Positions 1 to 7,799 of a stretch of DNA of 64,000 nt are shown here, piece after piece. The position numbers and the translations under genes were made by a program. The stretch spans positions 1-64,000 of the forward strand of contig JBGSNZ010000018.1 of assembly GCA_041739345.1 (NCBI GenBank), in the 5' to 3' direction. The DNA is from DIGJ01 sp041739345. GTDB taxonomy: Bacteria > Bacillota > Clostridia > Lachnospirales > Lachnospiraceae. Position 1 is the stretch's first letter; each line of letters opens with the position of its first letter. Under the pieces are notes generated by a model that ran no database searches, was not told where the DNA came from, and saw only the letters and a list, made by a program, of their open reading frames with translations.

Positions 1-83
1 AGACCATCAGGTAGATAGGGCAGAGGTGGAAGTGCAGTAATGCATGTAGCTGACTGTTACTAATAGGTCGAGGGCTTGACCAA
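1..83 (+). rRNA. 23S ribosomal RNA, 3' end (partial)
   Basis: The first ~83 bases match the well-known 3' end of bacterial 23S rRNA: the GACTGTTACTAATAGGTCG block and the terminal GAGGGCTTGACC. The rest of the gene lies upstream of the window. The exact mature 3' end cannot be set from sequence alone. No 5S rRNA sequence is recognisable before the first tRNA at 247. The 84-246 spacer holds only a small hairpin (GTTTTGA/TCAAAAC near 128-147). Confidence 0.85.
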
Positions 84-246
84 ATGGTTCGGTTTTAGAA
101 AAATGGATGATGTTCTTACAATGTGTAGTTTTGAAGGTATCAAAACCTTTATATAGAGAAAGGGACGGAAACGTTCCCAACAGGAATCTCGGCGTTGCGG
201 ATAGAATCCGGATACCGTGATTTTGCTTTATACAAAAGAAATCTAA

Positions 247-318
247 TCCTCGATAGCTCAATGGTAGAGCACACGGCTGTTAACCGTGGGGTTGTTGGTT
301 CGAGCCCAACTCGGGGAG
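247..318 (+). tRNA. tRNA-Asn (GTT)
   Basis: Complete cloverleaf with 7-bp acceptor TCCTCGA/TCGGGGA, GGTTCGAGCCC T arm, and anticodon GTT in loop CTGTTAA. First tRNA after the 23S end, probably co-transcribed with the rRNA operon. CCA is not encoded. Confidence 0.95.
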
Positions 319-386
319 CTTATTCAAAAAATATAAATGTAAAAGAGTTTCGAAAAAACTCTAAATAGCTCGCAAAGCGAGATTAT

Positions 387-458
387 GGCTCCTTGGTCAA
401 GCGGTTAAGACATCGCCCTTTCACGGCGGTAACACGGGTTCGATTCCCGTAGGAGTCA
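387..458 (+). tRNA. tRNA-Glu (TTC)
   Basis: Cloverleaf with acceptor GGCTCCT/AGGAGTC, T arm GGGTTCGATTCCC, and anticodon loop CTTTCAC giving TTC. Preceded by a small spacer hairpin (CTCGCAAAGCGAG). Confidence 0.95.
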
Positions 459-523
459 TTTAAGAACGGAAGTTCTTAAGAGACGATATTTGTTATATAC
501 AACGGAATCTGTTATATAGATTT

Positions 524-597
524 GGACCTTTAGCTCAGTTGGTTAGAGCAATCGGCTCATAACCGATCGGTCCTGGGTTCGAGTCCCCGAAGGTCCA
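524..597 (+). tRNA. tRNA-Met or tRNA-Ile2 (CAT)
   Basis: Cloverleaf with acceptor GGACCTT/AAGGTCC and anticodon CAT in loop CTCATAA. It lacks the initiator features (C1-A72 mismatch, three G-C pairs in the anticodon stem), so it is either elongator Met or the TilS-modified Ile2 tRNA. Sequence alone does not decide between them here. Confidence 0.88.
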
Positions 598-640
598 TTT
601 AGAAAAACACTCTACCAGCCTTTCTTAAAAGGAAGACTAT

Positions 641-713
<73 letters not shown>

Positions 714-730
714 TGTAATAAACAAAATAT

Positions 731-804
731 GGCCTAGTGGCTCAGTTGGTTAGAGCGCCGCCCTGTCACGGCGGAGGTCGTCGGTTCGAGTCCGATCTGG
801 GTCG
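731..804 (+). tRNA. tRNA-Asp (GTC)
   Basis: Cloverleaf with acceptor GGCCTAG/CTGGGTC, discriminator G, and anticodon loop CTGTCAC (GTC). Confidence 0.95.
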
Positions 805-874
805 TTAAAATTGAATAATTTTTGGAGTTTAAAGAAAACTCTAAATGCCGATTTATCATTATGGCAATACCCAT

Positions 875-947
875 GGGATCATAGCTCAGCTGGGAGAGCA
901 TCTGCCTTACAAGCAGAGGGTCACAGGTTCGAGCCCTGTTGGTCCCA
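875..947 (+). tRNA. tRNA-Val (TAC)
   Basis: Cloverleaf with acceptor GGGATCA/TGGTCCC and anticodon loop CTTACAA (TAC). Confidence 0.95.
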
Positions 948-952
948 TTGAT

Positions 953-1038
953 GCCGGCGTGGCGGAACTGGCAGACGCACAGGACTTAAAATCCTGCGGG
1001 ACTAATCTCCCGTACCGGTTCGATTCCGGTCGCCGGCA
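953..1038 (+). tRNA. tRNA-Leu (TAA)
   Basis: Type II tRNA with long variable arm (CGGGACTAATCTCCCG), acceptor GCCGGCG/CGCCGGC, and anticodon TAA in loop CTTAAAA. Only five bases separate it from tRNA-Val. Confidence 0.95.
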
Positions 1039-1071
1039 TTTTAAATAGCGAAACTAAGTTTTGCTATTTGT

Positions 1072-1145
1072 GTGCGTGTAGCTCAGCTGGATAGAGCACT
1101 TGGCTACGGACCAAGGTGTCGGGAGTTCGAATCTTCTCACGCACG
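1072..1145 (+). tRNA. tRNA-Arg (ACG)
   Basis: Cloverleaf with acceptor GTGCGTG/CACGCAC and anticodon ACG (read as ICG after deamination). Last tRNA of the first cluster, followed directly by a terminator. Confidence 0.95.
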
Positions 1146-1158
1146 TTAAATGAACAAA

Positions 1159-1190
1159 CCCCCTAAGTTATTAGCTTAGAGGGCTTTTTT
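1159..1190 (+). terminator. Intrinsic terminator of rRNA/tRNA operon
   Basis: CCCCTAAG / CTTAGAGGG stem with a short loop followed by CTTTTTT. It lies 14 bases after the last tRNA. Confidence 0.85.
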
Positions 1191-1227
1191 ATTTTCAAGA
1201 ACTATTATTTTCTGAAACTAGAGGTAG

Positions 1228-1256
1228 TTGACAATGAAGAAAAAAGGATATAATAT
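1228..1256 (+). promoter_or_regulatory. Putative sigma-A promoter for the CheX-like gene
   Basis: TTGACA at 1228-1233 and a TATAATAT stretch at 1249-1256. The spacer is 15 bp to TATAAT or 17 bp to TAATAT. It lies about 60 bp upstream of the 1319 start. Confidence 0.6.
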
Positions 1257-1318
1257 GTTATAAAGTATGTTGAATATAGTGGAGAAATTATATTTTTCAC
1301 AAAGGAGGATATTGATAT

Positions 1319-1795
1319 ATGAAAGAAGGTCTAGATGTCAAACATATAAATCCGTTTTTACAGTCTAGTTTAAATATATTTGAGAGTATGGTTCAAGTAA
1401 AATTGTCTGTTGGAAAGCCAGAAGTTGCAAATTTATCATTTAGTGAGACCACTTTTATATTACAAGTAGGTGTTACTGGTGAAATGAAGGGGCAAGTTCT
1501 AATGGTTATGTCGGTAGACCATGCAAAGGATATTGCAAGTCGAATGATGTTTGGAATGGAAGTGTCAGAACTTGATGAGATGTCTCGTTCAGCATTAGGA
1601 GAACTAAGTAATATGATTATGGGTAATACGGCAACCTTATTTTCAACTCAAAATATTATGATTGATATTACGCCACCTTTATCATTATTAGGTGATAAAT
1701 TAATGCTTCAGGCAGATGTTCAAGCATTGAGAGTTCCATTAATGTATGAAGGAAAAGAGTATATTAGCTTATTTATTTGTGTTGTCAAGAATTGA
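1319..1795 (+). CDS. CheX-like chemotaxis phosphatase
   Basis: A 158-residue single-domain protein of the CheC/CheX/FliY phosphatase family, which dephosphorylates CheY-P. The family signature is visible: S91-x3-E95-x2-N98 followed by P120, with 21 residues between Asn and Pro. E95 and N98 would be the catalytic pair. The length fits CheX (about 150-160 residues). The ATG at 1319 follows a strong AAAGGAGG. A DUF1700 gene starts 14 bases downstream, so the two form a small operon. No other chemotaxis gene is nearby, so its CheY partner must lie elsewhere. Family assignment is solid; the physiological substrate is inferred. Confidence 0.85.
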   Translation: MKEGLDVKHINPFLQSSLNIFESMVQVKLSVGKPEVANLSFSETTFILQVGVTGEMKGQVLMVMSVDHAKDIASRMMFGMEVSELDEMSRSALGELSNMIMGNTATLFSTQNIMIDITPPLSLLGDKLMLQADVQALRVPLMYEGKEYISLFICVVKN

Positions 1796-1809
1796 ATAAG
1801 GAGAACATT

Positions 1810-2292
1810 ATGAGTAAAGACGAGTTTCTTTTAAGATTAGAAGAAGCATTAGGCGATGAGATACCTAAACAAGACATAGATGGACATATAAAGTACTATA
1901 GAGAGTATTTATCAAGTACATCAGATGGAAAATCGGAAGATGATAAAGTACAAGATTTGGGTGACCCAAGACTAATTGCTAAGACAATAATAGCTACAGC
2001 AGAAATTAAGCTGGATCCACTTGATCAGAAGAACAAAGAATTTAAATCTGCTCACTTTGAAGATAATGTAGAGCAAAATGCTGATGCGGAAAATATATTT
2101 CGAACTAAAATATTTTCTTGGGATGACCTTGCCTGGTATCAAAAAATAATTGCTATTATTATAGGCATCCTAATTGTGCTTGCAATCATTGCAGTCTTTA
2201 TTGTTGGGGTAAATATTTTCTTTAGTTTAATACTTCCGGTATTAATAATCGCTTTTGTTATTAAATTAATAATTACTATAGTAAGAAGATAA
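1810..2292 (+). CDS. DUF1700 (HAAS domain) membrane protein
   Basis: A 160-residue protein. The N-terminal ~65 residues match the DUF1700/HAAS pattern (a KDEFLLRLEEAL helix, then a YYREYL motif and a GDP turn). Two hydrophobic helices near residues 113-135 and 138-157 follow, then a basic end. HAAS proteins often pair with PadR regulators and are thought to be membrane signalling adaptors; no PadR gene is adjacent here. The start is placed at ATG 1810 because AAGGAG lies just before it; a longer in-frame TTG start inside the upstream gene lacks a ribosome-binding site. Function unknown. Confidence 0.75.
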   Translation: MSKDEFLLRLEEALGDEIPKQDIDGHIKYYREYLSSTSDGKSEDDKVQDLGDPRLIAKTIIATAEIKLDPLDQKNKEFKSAHFEDNVEQNADAENIFRTKIFSWDDLAWYQKIIAIIIGILIVLAIIAVFIVGVNIFFSLILPVLIIAFVIKLIITIVRR

Positions 2293-2310
2293 AATATAAT
2301 TATAAACGAG

Positions 2311-2342
2311 AAAATACCACTAGTATCACTAGTGGTATTTTC
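2311..2342 (+). terminator. Intrinsic terminator
   Basis: AAAATACCACTAGT / ACTAGTGGTATTTT perfect inverted repeat with a 3-base loop ending in a T run, just after the DUF1700 gene. The symmetry allows use in both directions. Confidence 0.85.
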
Positions 2343-2555
2343 TATGAGGGGAGTATAAATAATTATAAGGGTTGCATTACATTTGTAAGGGTTAAATGTA
2401 ATACATGATTTATTATAATATAAGTGATCTGATTAATCAACTGATGAAATTATAAAATATTAAGTTTTTTACAGGTAATAATTTCCAGTATAGATATAAT
2501 TAGCTTGACCATAATAACTATGTAACAATAAATAATCTTTTAGGAGGAATTTATT
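2343..2555. promoter_or_regulatory. Intergenic region with small inverted repeat
   Basis: 213 bases without a gene. It holds an inverted repeat ATTACATTT (2376-2384) / AAATGTAAT (2394-2402) with TAAGGGTT repeated around it, which could be an operator. A TATAAT lies at 2495-2500 with no convincing -35 at normal spacing. AGGAGG for the next gene sits at its 3' end. Confidence 0.4.
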
Positions 2556-2840
2556 ATGGCTAATAATAATAGCAACCAAAATCAAAATAGGAGTACCAAC
2601 ACTTCAAACACTACTAAATCATCTTTCTCTAACCAAGGTAATAATTCAACTACAAAAAATACAACAAGAAATAACAGTAGTAATACAACAAGAAACAACA
2701 CCAGTAATACAACAGGAAACAATACTAGTAATACAATAAGAAATAACACCAATAATTCCACAAGTGACAATACCAATAATACTACATCTAAAGATTACAC
2801 ATCATCAAGAAACGATACAAATAAAAATCGATACGAATAA
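2556..2840 (+). CDS. Asn/Thr/Ser-rich low-complexity protein
   Basis: A 94-residue, very hydrophilic protein made almost wholly of Asn, Thr and Ser, with imperfect 7-8-residue repeats of the type TRNNTSNT. There is no signal peptide, no Cys and no recognisable domain. It is flanked by a strong AGGAGG site and a perfect terminator, so expression as a single gene looks real. The repeats appear at DNA level as ACAAGAAACAACACCAGTAAT-like units, so copy number could vary by slippage. Small Asn-rich proteins occur among clostridial spore and surface proteins, but nothing here proves either role. Confidence 0.6.
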   Translation: MANNNSNQNQNRSTNTSNTTKSSFSNQGNNSTTKNTTRNNSSNTTRNNTSNTTGNNTSNTIRNNTNNSTSDNTNNTTSKDYTSSRNDTNKNRYE

Positions 2841-2852
2841 TACTGAAGAAAT

Positions 2853-2884
2853 AAAGAGGATATCATACAGATATCCTCTTTATT
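2853..2884 (+). terminator. Intrinsic terminator
   Basis: AAAGAGGATATC / GATATCCTCTTT stem with a 4-5-base loop, then TATT, 13 bases after the Asn-rich gene. Confidence 0.85.
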
Positions 2885-2958
2885 AATATTAATTTAAATA
2901 TTTAAAAAATCACATAATTCGACATGACGCATACAATAAGGTATAGGAGGGATTGAAA

Positions 2959-3273
2959 ATGGCATTTTCGATTGCGTCAGCGAATGAAATAAACGAATAC
3001 ATTGGAAAGACAGGAACATTAGTGGTTGATTTAAGAGATAAAGACTCATTTCGTAAAGCTCATATAGCTACAGCTATTAATATTCCTTATGAAGAGTTTG
3101 AAAATAATAAATTTAGGTTAAATGGTTATAGTACTATTATCATATATTGTGATAGAGGAAATTCCAGTTTATTAGTTGCCAAAGAATACAATAATAAAGG
3201 CCCGTTGGTTTTAACTCTAGGGGGCGGATTTAATCGAAATAAGGCGAAATTCGTCATTGACGGAACGGAGTAA
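2959..3273 (+). CDS. Rhodanese-like domain protein
   Basis: A 104-residue single rhodanese domain. Visible elements are the VVDLRDKDSFRKAHI motif and the active-site loop after IIIYC: Cys-Asp-Arg-Gly-Asn-Ser-Ser, with the persulfide-forming Cys. Such stand-alone domains transfer sulfane sulfur, but the acceptor is unknown here. ATG 2959 is chosen because AGGAGG (2945-2950) is 8 bases before it; an in-frame TTG at 2953 is only 2 bases away. The rlmL-type gene follows 52 bases later, possibly in the same transcript. Confidence 0.8.
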   Translation: MAFSIASANEINEYIGKTGTLVVDLRDKDSFRKAHIATAINIPYEEFENNKFRLNGYSTIIIYCDRGNSSLLVAKEYNNKGPLVLTLGGGFNRNKAKFVIDGTE

Positions 3274-3325
3274 ATCATTCATAATAAGTGAGAACGATGT
3301 TAGATATAAATGAAGGAGAATACGG

Positions 3326-4468
3326 ATGAATCAGTACGAATTAATAGCACCATGTCATTTTGGAATGGAAGCAGTTTTGAAAAAGGAGGTACTTGACCTA
3401 GGTTATGAGATTATTAGCGTAGACGATGGTAAAGTAACTTTTAAAGGAGATGAATCCGCAATATGTCGTAGTAATATTTTCTTAAGAACTACGGAAAGAG
3501 TTCTCATTCGAGTGGGTAAATTTAAAGCTGAAACTTTTGATGAATTATTTGAAAATACGAAAGCAATTCCATGGGAGGAATACATTCCAAAGAATGGCCG
3601 TTTTTGGGTGGCGAAAGCCACTTCTATAAAAAGTAAATTATTTAGCCCTTCCGATATTCAATCCATAATGAAAAAAGCTATGGTGGAACGTTTAAAGACA
3701 AAATATCAAATGGACTGGTTTGATGAAGACGGAGATGATTTTCCAGTACGAGTTACTATTATGAAAGATGAAGTAGTTGTATGTATTGATACTTCCGGTG
3801 AATCTCTTCACAAAAGAGGGTATAGAAAACTAATTAGCAAAGCGCCAATTACAGAAACTTTGGGTGCTGCACTAATATTGCTTACGCCTTGGAACAAAGA
3901 TCGAATATTAGTTGACCCGTTTTGTGGTAGTGGAACAATCCCAATTGAAGCAGCAATGATTGGTGCAAATATTGCTCCAGGGATGAATCGCTCTTTTATT
4001 TCAGAACCTTGGACTCATATGATTCCAAAGAAAAATTGGTACGATGCCATTACGGAAGCGAATGATTTAATAATAGAAAATGTTGAAATGAATATTCAGG
4101 CATATGATATTGACCCAAGTATGGTTAAGGCAGCGAGAGAAAATGCAAAATTAGCGGGAGTCGAAAACTATATTCATTTTCAGGAACGTTCAATGCAGGA
4201 ACTTCGCAATCCCAAGAAATATGGATTTATTATCACAAATCCACCATATGGAGAGCGCTTAGAAGATAAACAGGCAATGACAAAACTTTACAAAGAAATG
4301 GGACAAGTTTTTGACAATTTAGATTCGTGGTCGTATTTTATTATTTCTGGATTTGAGGATGCACAAAAATATATTGGTAGACAAGCGACTAAAAATAGAA
4401 AGATTTACAATGGTATGATGAAAACTTATTTCTATCAGTATATGGGGCCAAAGCCACCTAAAAGATAG
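3326..4468 (+). CDS. rlmL: 23S rRNA (guanine-N2)-methyltransferase, RlmL/YpsC type
   Basis: A 380-residue SAM-dependent RNA methyltransferase. Residues ~1-160 contain a ferredoxin-like/THUMP RNA-binding region. The C-terminal ~200 residues form a class I methyltransferase with the VDPFCGSGTIPIEAA SAM-binding motif and the catalytic NPPYGERL motif that marks N2-guanine methylation. The length fits the B. subtilis YpsC type, which corresponds to the N-terminal half of E. coli RlmL (m2G2445). GAAGGAG precedes the ATG. The family call is firm; the exact rRNA position is by homology. Confidence 0.88.
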   Translation: MNQYELIAPCHFGMEAVLKKEVLDLGYEIISVDDGKVTFKGDESAICRSNIFLRTTERVLIRVGKFKAETFDELFENTKAIPWEEYIPKNGRFWVAKATSIKSKLFSPSDIQSIMKKAMVERLKTKYQMDWFDEDGDDFPVRVTIMKDEVVVCIDTSGESLHKRGYRKLISKAPITETLGAALILLTPWNKDRILVDPFCGSGTIPIEAAMIGANIAPGMNRSFISEPWTHMIPKKNWYDAITEANDLIIENVEMNIQAYDIDPSMVKAARENAKLAGVENYIHFQERSMQELRNPKKYGFIITNPPYGERLEDKQAMTKLYKEMGQVFDNLDSWSYFIISGFEDAQKYIGRQATKNRKIYNGMMKTYFYQYMGPKPPKR

Positions 4469-4509
4469 AGCTGTCTTACTATATCACAGCTAGGAGGTTG
4501 TTGAATCGA

Positions 4510-5619
4510 ATGCATGAGAAACAATTAAAAACATTGGCTACAAAAAGTTTTGTGGTAATGTTTACCGTAATTGGGTTTTCGTTTTGTATTACGAAATATA
4601 ATGATTCTAAAATATATGTTAGTGCTGAAAATTTGAATGAACAATTATCAGCATCTTTAACAAATGAGCCAACGGAAGATGTAAAACAATATACAAATAT
4701 TGAAACGGGTGAAATTGTCAATGAAATAGGGGATAATTATATTAAAGTAAGCAAAAATTCTATGAAAGACATCCTAGTAAAAACAAAAGATATATATATG
4801 GAACGTAAGTTGATCATTATGATTGACAATTTGGATGAAAAAATTTATCAAAAACAGTCTATTACATTTTCAAAAGAAGAAGTTAATGTTGATAAGGTGT
4901 CTTTAAACTATGAATTTAATCAAGAAACATTGAAATATAGTGCAGTATTTGAACTTACATTAGATAATGTCTATCTGCAGACCATTTATGAGGATACACA
5001 AGATTTCTACATTGAATTAAAAAATCCACACGAGGTTTATGATAAAGTCATTGTGGTGGATGCCGGGCATGGTGGAAATGACATCGGTACAGCATCAAAT
5101 GATAAGCAATTTGTAGAGAAGGATATTAATTTAAGCGTAGTATTAGAATTAAAAAAATTATTAGATGAAGATAATACATATAAGGTATATTATACTAGAT
5201 TGAATGATAGAAAAGTTTATTTGAATCCTCGTTTAAATCTTGCAAATGAAGTAGAAGCAGATCTTTTTTTAAGTGTGCACTGTAATGGTAGTGAGTATAT
5301 CAGTGCCAAGGGGACAGAAGGACTTTATGGTTCTTCAAAAGATCAAAGTGGAAATATGACATCAAAACAATTTTCCGAAATTTGTGTGGAAGAAGTGTCG
5401 AAAGCTTTAAATACAAAGATTCGAGGAGTTATAAAGAAGGAAGATATCTATATTATTGGAAATTCAAAGGTGCCAGTTTCACTTGTGGAACTTGGCTTTA
5501 TGAGTAATAGTGAAGATATGGATATACTTAGTAATAAGGATAATAGAAAGGTTGCAGCGAAGGCATTGTATAAAGCAATCAATCGTGCTTTTGAAGAAAT
5601 TGATGAGGTTAAATCATGA
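4510..5619 (+). CDS. N-acetylmuramoyl-L-alanine amidase (Amidase_3), membrane-anchored
   Basis: About 370 residues. An N-terminal hydrophobic helix (FVVMFTVIGFSFCI) acts as signal anchor, followed by a ~140-residue extracytoplasmic region of unknown fold and a C-terminal Amidase_3 domain. Zinc ligands are visible in VVDAGHGG (His), the FVEKDIN segment (Glu) and LSVHCNG (His), with the catalytic Glu in SLVELGFMSN. It hydrolyses the muramoyl-Ala bond in peptidoglycan. Start uncertain: AGGAGG lies at 4492-4497, so TTG 4501 is very close and ATG 4510 slightly far. The stop overlaps rdgB by 4 bases, so translation is coupled. Confidence 0.85.
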   Translation: MHEKQLKTLATKSFVVMFTVIGFSFCITKYNDSKIYVSAENLNEQLSASLTNEPTEDVKQYTNIETGEIVNEIGDNYIKVSKNSMKDILVKTKDIYMERKLIIMIDNLDEKIYQKQSITFSKEEVNVDKVSLNYEFNQETLKYSAVFELTLDNVYLQTIYEDTQDFYIELKNPHEVYDKVIVVDAGHGGNDIGTASNDKQFVEKDINLSVVLELKKLLDEDNTYKVYYTRLNDRKVYLNPRLNLANEVEADLFLSVHCNGSEYISAKGTEGLYGSSKDQSGNMTSKQFSEICVEEVSKALNTKIRGVIKKEDIYIIGNSKVPVSLVELGFMSNSEDMDILSNKDNRKVAAKALYKAINRAFEEIDEVKS

Positions 5620-6212
5620 AGAAATTAATATTTGCAACTACAAATGATGGAAAGATGAAAGAAATTCGCATGATATTAACCGATTTAGGATATGATATAA
5701 TTTCATTAGAAGATATGAATATTGACACCATAATTGAAGAAAATGGTACTACATTTGAAGAAAATGCAGAGATTAAGGCGAAAGCAATTATGGAATTAAC
5801 GAATGAACTCGTACTTGCCGATGATTCTGGATTGGAAATCGATTATCTTAACAAGGCTCCAGGTGTTTATTCTGCACGCTATATGGGGGAAAATACGCCC
5901 TATACAGTGAAGAACAAACATATTCTAGGGTTATTGAATGATGTGCCAGAGGATAAGCGTACCGCACGTTTTGTATCTGCTATTGCCTGTGCTTTTCCAA
6001 ATGGTGAAATTATAACAACAAGAGGAACAATTGAAGGAATTATAGGATATGAGTCAAAAGGCGAAAATGGATTTGGATATGATCCTATCTTTTTTGTGCC
6101 AGAATTTGCCTGTACAACGGCAGAACTAAGCCCTCAACAAAAGAACACAATAAGCCATAGAGGAAAGGCTTTAGAGAAGATGAAGTGTATTTTGAAGGAA
6201 AGAGGAATTTAG
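5616..6212 (+). CDS. rdgB: XTP/dITP diphosphatase (RdgB/HAM1 family)
   Basis: A 198-residue protein of normal family length. It hydrolyses non-canonical purine triphosphates (dITP, XTP, dHAPTP) to monophosphates, cleaning the nucleotide pool. Motifs seen: ATTNDGKMKEI (substrate loop), LADDSGLEIDYL (metal-binding acidic cluster), GYDPIF and SHRGKAL. The ATG overlaps the amidase stop by 4 bases, and a phosphodiesterase gene starts 4 bases after it, giving an amidase-rdgB-yfcE-like operon, an arrangement common in Clostridia. Confidence 0.93.
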   Translation: MKKLIFATTNDGKMKEIRMILTDLGYDIISLEDMNIDTIIEENGTTFEENAEIKAKAIMELTNELVLADDSGLEIDYLNKAPGVYSARYMGENTPYTVKNKHILGLLNDVPEDKRTARFVSAIACAFPNGEIITTRGTIEGIIGYESKGENGFGYDPIFFVPEFACTTAELSPQQKNTISHRGKALEKMKCILKERGI

Positions 6213-6216
6213 TTGA

Positions 6217-6699
6217 ATGAAAATATTAATTGTGAGTGATTCACATGGGAAAAATACCTATCTAGAATATGTGTTAGAGAAAGTAGGTCCCATTGATTTA
6301 CTGATTCATTTGGGTGATTTAGAAGGGAGTGAGCGTTTTCTTAGAGAAAATGTAAACTGTCCAGTTGAAATAGTATCCGGTAATAACGATTATTTTACTG
6401 ATATTGAAAGAGAAAAAGAAATATACATTCATCATTATAAAATATTGTTAACGCACGGTCATCGATATAAAGTACATTATGGCACTGAATTTATCAAAGA
6501 CTGGGCAAGAGAGAATAAAGCTGCTATTGTTATGTTTGGACATACACATATTCCTCTTATCGATCAAACCTCAGATATCATTGCAATTAATCCTGGAAGT
6601 ATTAGTCAGCCTCGCCAAGAAGGTCACAGACCCTCTTATATCATTATGGAAGTAGAAAAATCAGGCGAGTTACATTTTACGTTAAATTACATAAATTAA
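6217..6699 (+). CDS. YfcE/MJ0936-type metallophosphoesterase
   Basis: A 160-residue calcineurin-like phosphoesterase. All five metal motifs are visible in order: SDSHG, HLGDLEG, GNNDY, THGH and GHTH. Such proteins are broad phosphodiesterases of uncertain physiological role. The gene follows rdgB by 4 bases and ends the operon; the second tRNA promoter lies 70 bases on. Confidence 0.9.
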   Translation: MKILIVSDSHGKNTYLEYVLEKVGPIDLLIHLGDLEGSERFLRENVNCPVEIVSGNNDYFTDIEREKEIYIHHYKILLTHGHRYKVHYGTEFIKDWARENKAAIVMFGHTHIPLIDQTSDIIAINPGSISQPRQEGHRPSYIIMEVEKSGELHFTLNYIN

Positions 6700-6769
6700 T
6701 TCGTAAAATATCGTATCTACGGGACAATCCGCTTGCTTTATAAAAAGAAAAAAATAGTATAAAAAGTTG

Positions 6770-6798
6770 TTGACATTGGGAAGCTTGTATAATATAAT
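6770..6798 (+). promoter_or_regulatory. Sigma-A promoter of second tRNA cluster
   Basis: TTGACA (6770-6775), 17-bp spacer, TATAAT (6793-6798). Both hexamers are consensus. The first tRNA starts 32 bases downstream. Confidence 0.9.
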
Positions 6799-6829
6799 AT
6801 ATCTTGCGTCACGAGTGATATAACTCGAA

Positions 6830-6904
6830 CGGGGTGTGGCTCAGCTTGGCTAGAGCGCTTGATTTGGGATCAAGAGGTCGCAGGTTCGAATCCTGTCACC
6901 CCGA
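6830..6904 (+). tRNA. tRNA-Pro (TGG), copy 1
   Basis: Acceptor CGGGGTG/CACCCCG and anticodon loop TTTGGGA (TGG). Identical to the copy at 7419. Confidence 0.95.
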
Positions 6905-6920
6905 TTTAACTAAATAATAT

Positions 6921-6991
6921 GCGGGTGTAGTTCAATGGTAGAACACTAGCCTTCCAAGCTAGATACGTGGGTTCGATTCCCATCACCCGCT
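6921..6991 (+). tRNA. tRNA-Gly (TCC), copy 1
   Basis: Acceptor GCGGGTG/CACCCGC and anticodon loop CTTCCAA (TCC). Identical to the copy at 7510. Confidence 0.95.
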
Positions 6992-7013
6992 TCACTCATT
7001 TTTGAGTGTATAC

Positions 7014-7087
7014 GTGCTAGTAGCTCAGTTGGATAGAGCAACGGCCTTCTAAGCCGTTTGTCGGGGGTTCGAATCCCTTCTGGCACG
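7014..7087 (+). tRNA. tRNA-Arg (TCT)
   Basis: Acceptor GTGCTAG/CTGGCAC and anticodon loop CTTCTAA (TCT). It has no counterpart in the second repeat of the cluster. Confidence 0.95.
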
Positions 7088-7138
7088 TTTTTGCTTGTTA
7101 AAGTAAACATATTATTTTTTCGCTATTATAGTGGATAT

Positions 7139-7213
7139 GGTGGGTATAGCGCAGTTGGTTAGCGCGCCAGATTGTGGCTCTGGAGGCCCAGGGTTCGAAT
7201 CCCTGTATCCACC
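7139..7213 (+). tRNA. tRNA-His (GTG), copy 1
   Basis: Anticodon loop TTGTGGC (GTG) and acceptor GTGGGTA/TATCCAC. The extra G-1 opposite C73, expected of tRNA-His, is encoded at 7139/7213. Confidence 0.95.
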
Positions 7214-7217
7214 CTAT

Positions 7218-7289
7218 TGGGCTATCGCCAAGCGGTAAGGCACAGCACTTTGACTGCTGCATTCGCTGGTTCAAATCCAGCTAGCCCAG
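7218..7289 (+). tRNA. tRNA-Gln (TTG), copy 1
   Basis: Acceptor TGGGCTA/TAGCCCA and anticodon loop CTTTGAC (TTG). Confidence 0.95.
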
Positions 7290-7326
7290 TCAAGTAACTT
7301 ACTTTTATAGATAAACAACATAGCAA

Positions 7327-7399
7327 GGGATATTAGCTCAGTTGGTAGAGCACTTGACTTTTAATCAAGTTGTCCGGGGTTCGAATCCCCGATGTCTCA
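7327..7399 (+). tRNA. tRNA-Lys (TTT), copy 1
   Basis: Acceptor GGGATAT/ATGTCTC and anticodon loop CTTTTAA (TTT). Confidence 0.95.
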
Positions 7400-7418
7400 C
7401 TTAGTCAAACATTTCTTC

Positions 7419-7493
7419 CGGGGTGTGGCTCAGCTTGGCTAGAGCGCTTGATTTGGGATCAAGAGGTCGCAGGTTCGAATCCTGTCACCCCGA
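7419..7493 (+). tRNA. tRNA-Pro (TGG), copy 2
   Basis: Same sequence as 6830-6904. First gene of the duplicated block. Confidence 0.95.
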
Positions 7494-7509
7494 CTCAATT
7501 AAATAATAT

Positions 7510-7580
7510 GCGGGTGTAGTTCAATGGTAGAACACTAGCCTTCCAAGCTAGATACGTGGGTTCGATTCCCATCACCCGCT
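7510..7580 (+). tRNA. tRNA-Gly (TCC), copy 2
   Basis: Same sequence as 6921-6991; the short spacer before it (AAATAATAT) is also duplicated. Confidence 0.95.
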
Positions 7581-7620
7581 TTTTTTAATAGATATTAGGA
7601 AACTAACAACTATTAATTAT

Positions 7621-7695
7621 GGTGGGTATAGCGCAGTTGGTTAGCGCGCCAGATTGTGGCTCTGGAGGCCCAGGGTTCGAATCCCTGTATCCACC
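7621..7695 (+). tRNA. tRNA-His (GTG), copy 2
   Basis: Same sequence as 7139-7213, including the encoded G-1. Confidence 0.95.
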
Positions 7696-7699
7696 TTGT

Positions 7700-7771
7700 T
7701 GGGCTATCGCCAAGCGGTAAGGCACAGCACTTTGACTGCTGCATTCGCTGGTTCAAATCCAGCTAGCCCAG
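7700..7771 (+). tRNA. tRNA-Gln (TTG), copy 2
   Basis: Same sequence as 7218-7289. Confidence 0.95.
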
Positions 7772-7799
7772 TCTTTTATTTAAAGAAACAGAATTGTAT

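Noticed and set aside
845..1048. 67-residue open frame across tRNA-Val and tRNA-Leu(TAA)
   Set aside because: It lies entirely over two complete tRNA genes; no ribosome-binding site.
2582..2776. Leu/Val-rich open frame antisense to the Asn-rich gene
   Set aside because: It is the mirror of AAT/ACA repeats; hydrophobic composition is an artefact.
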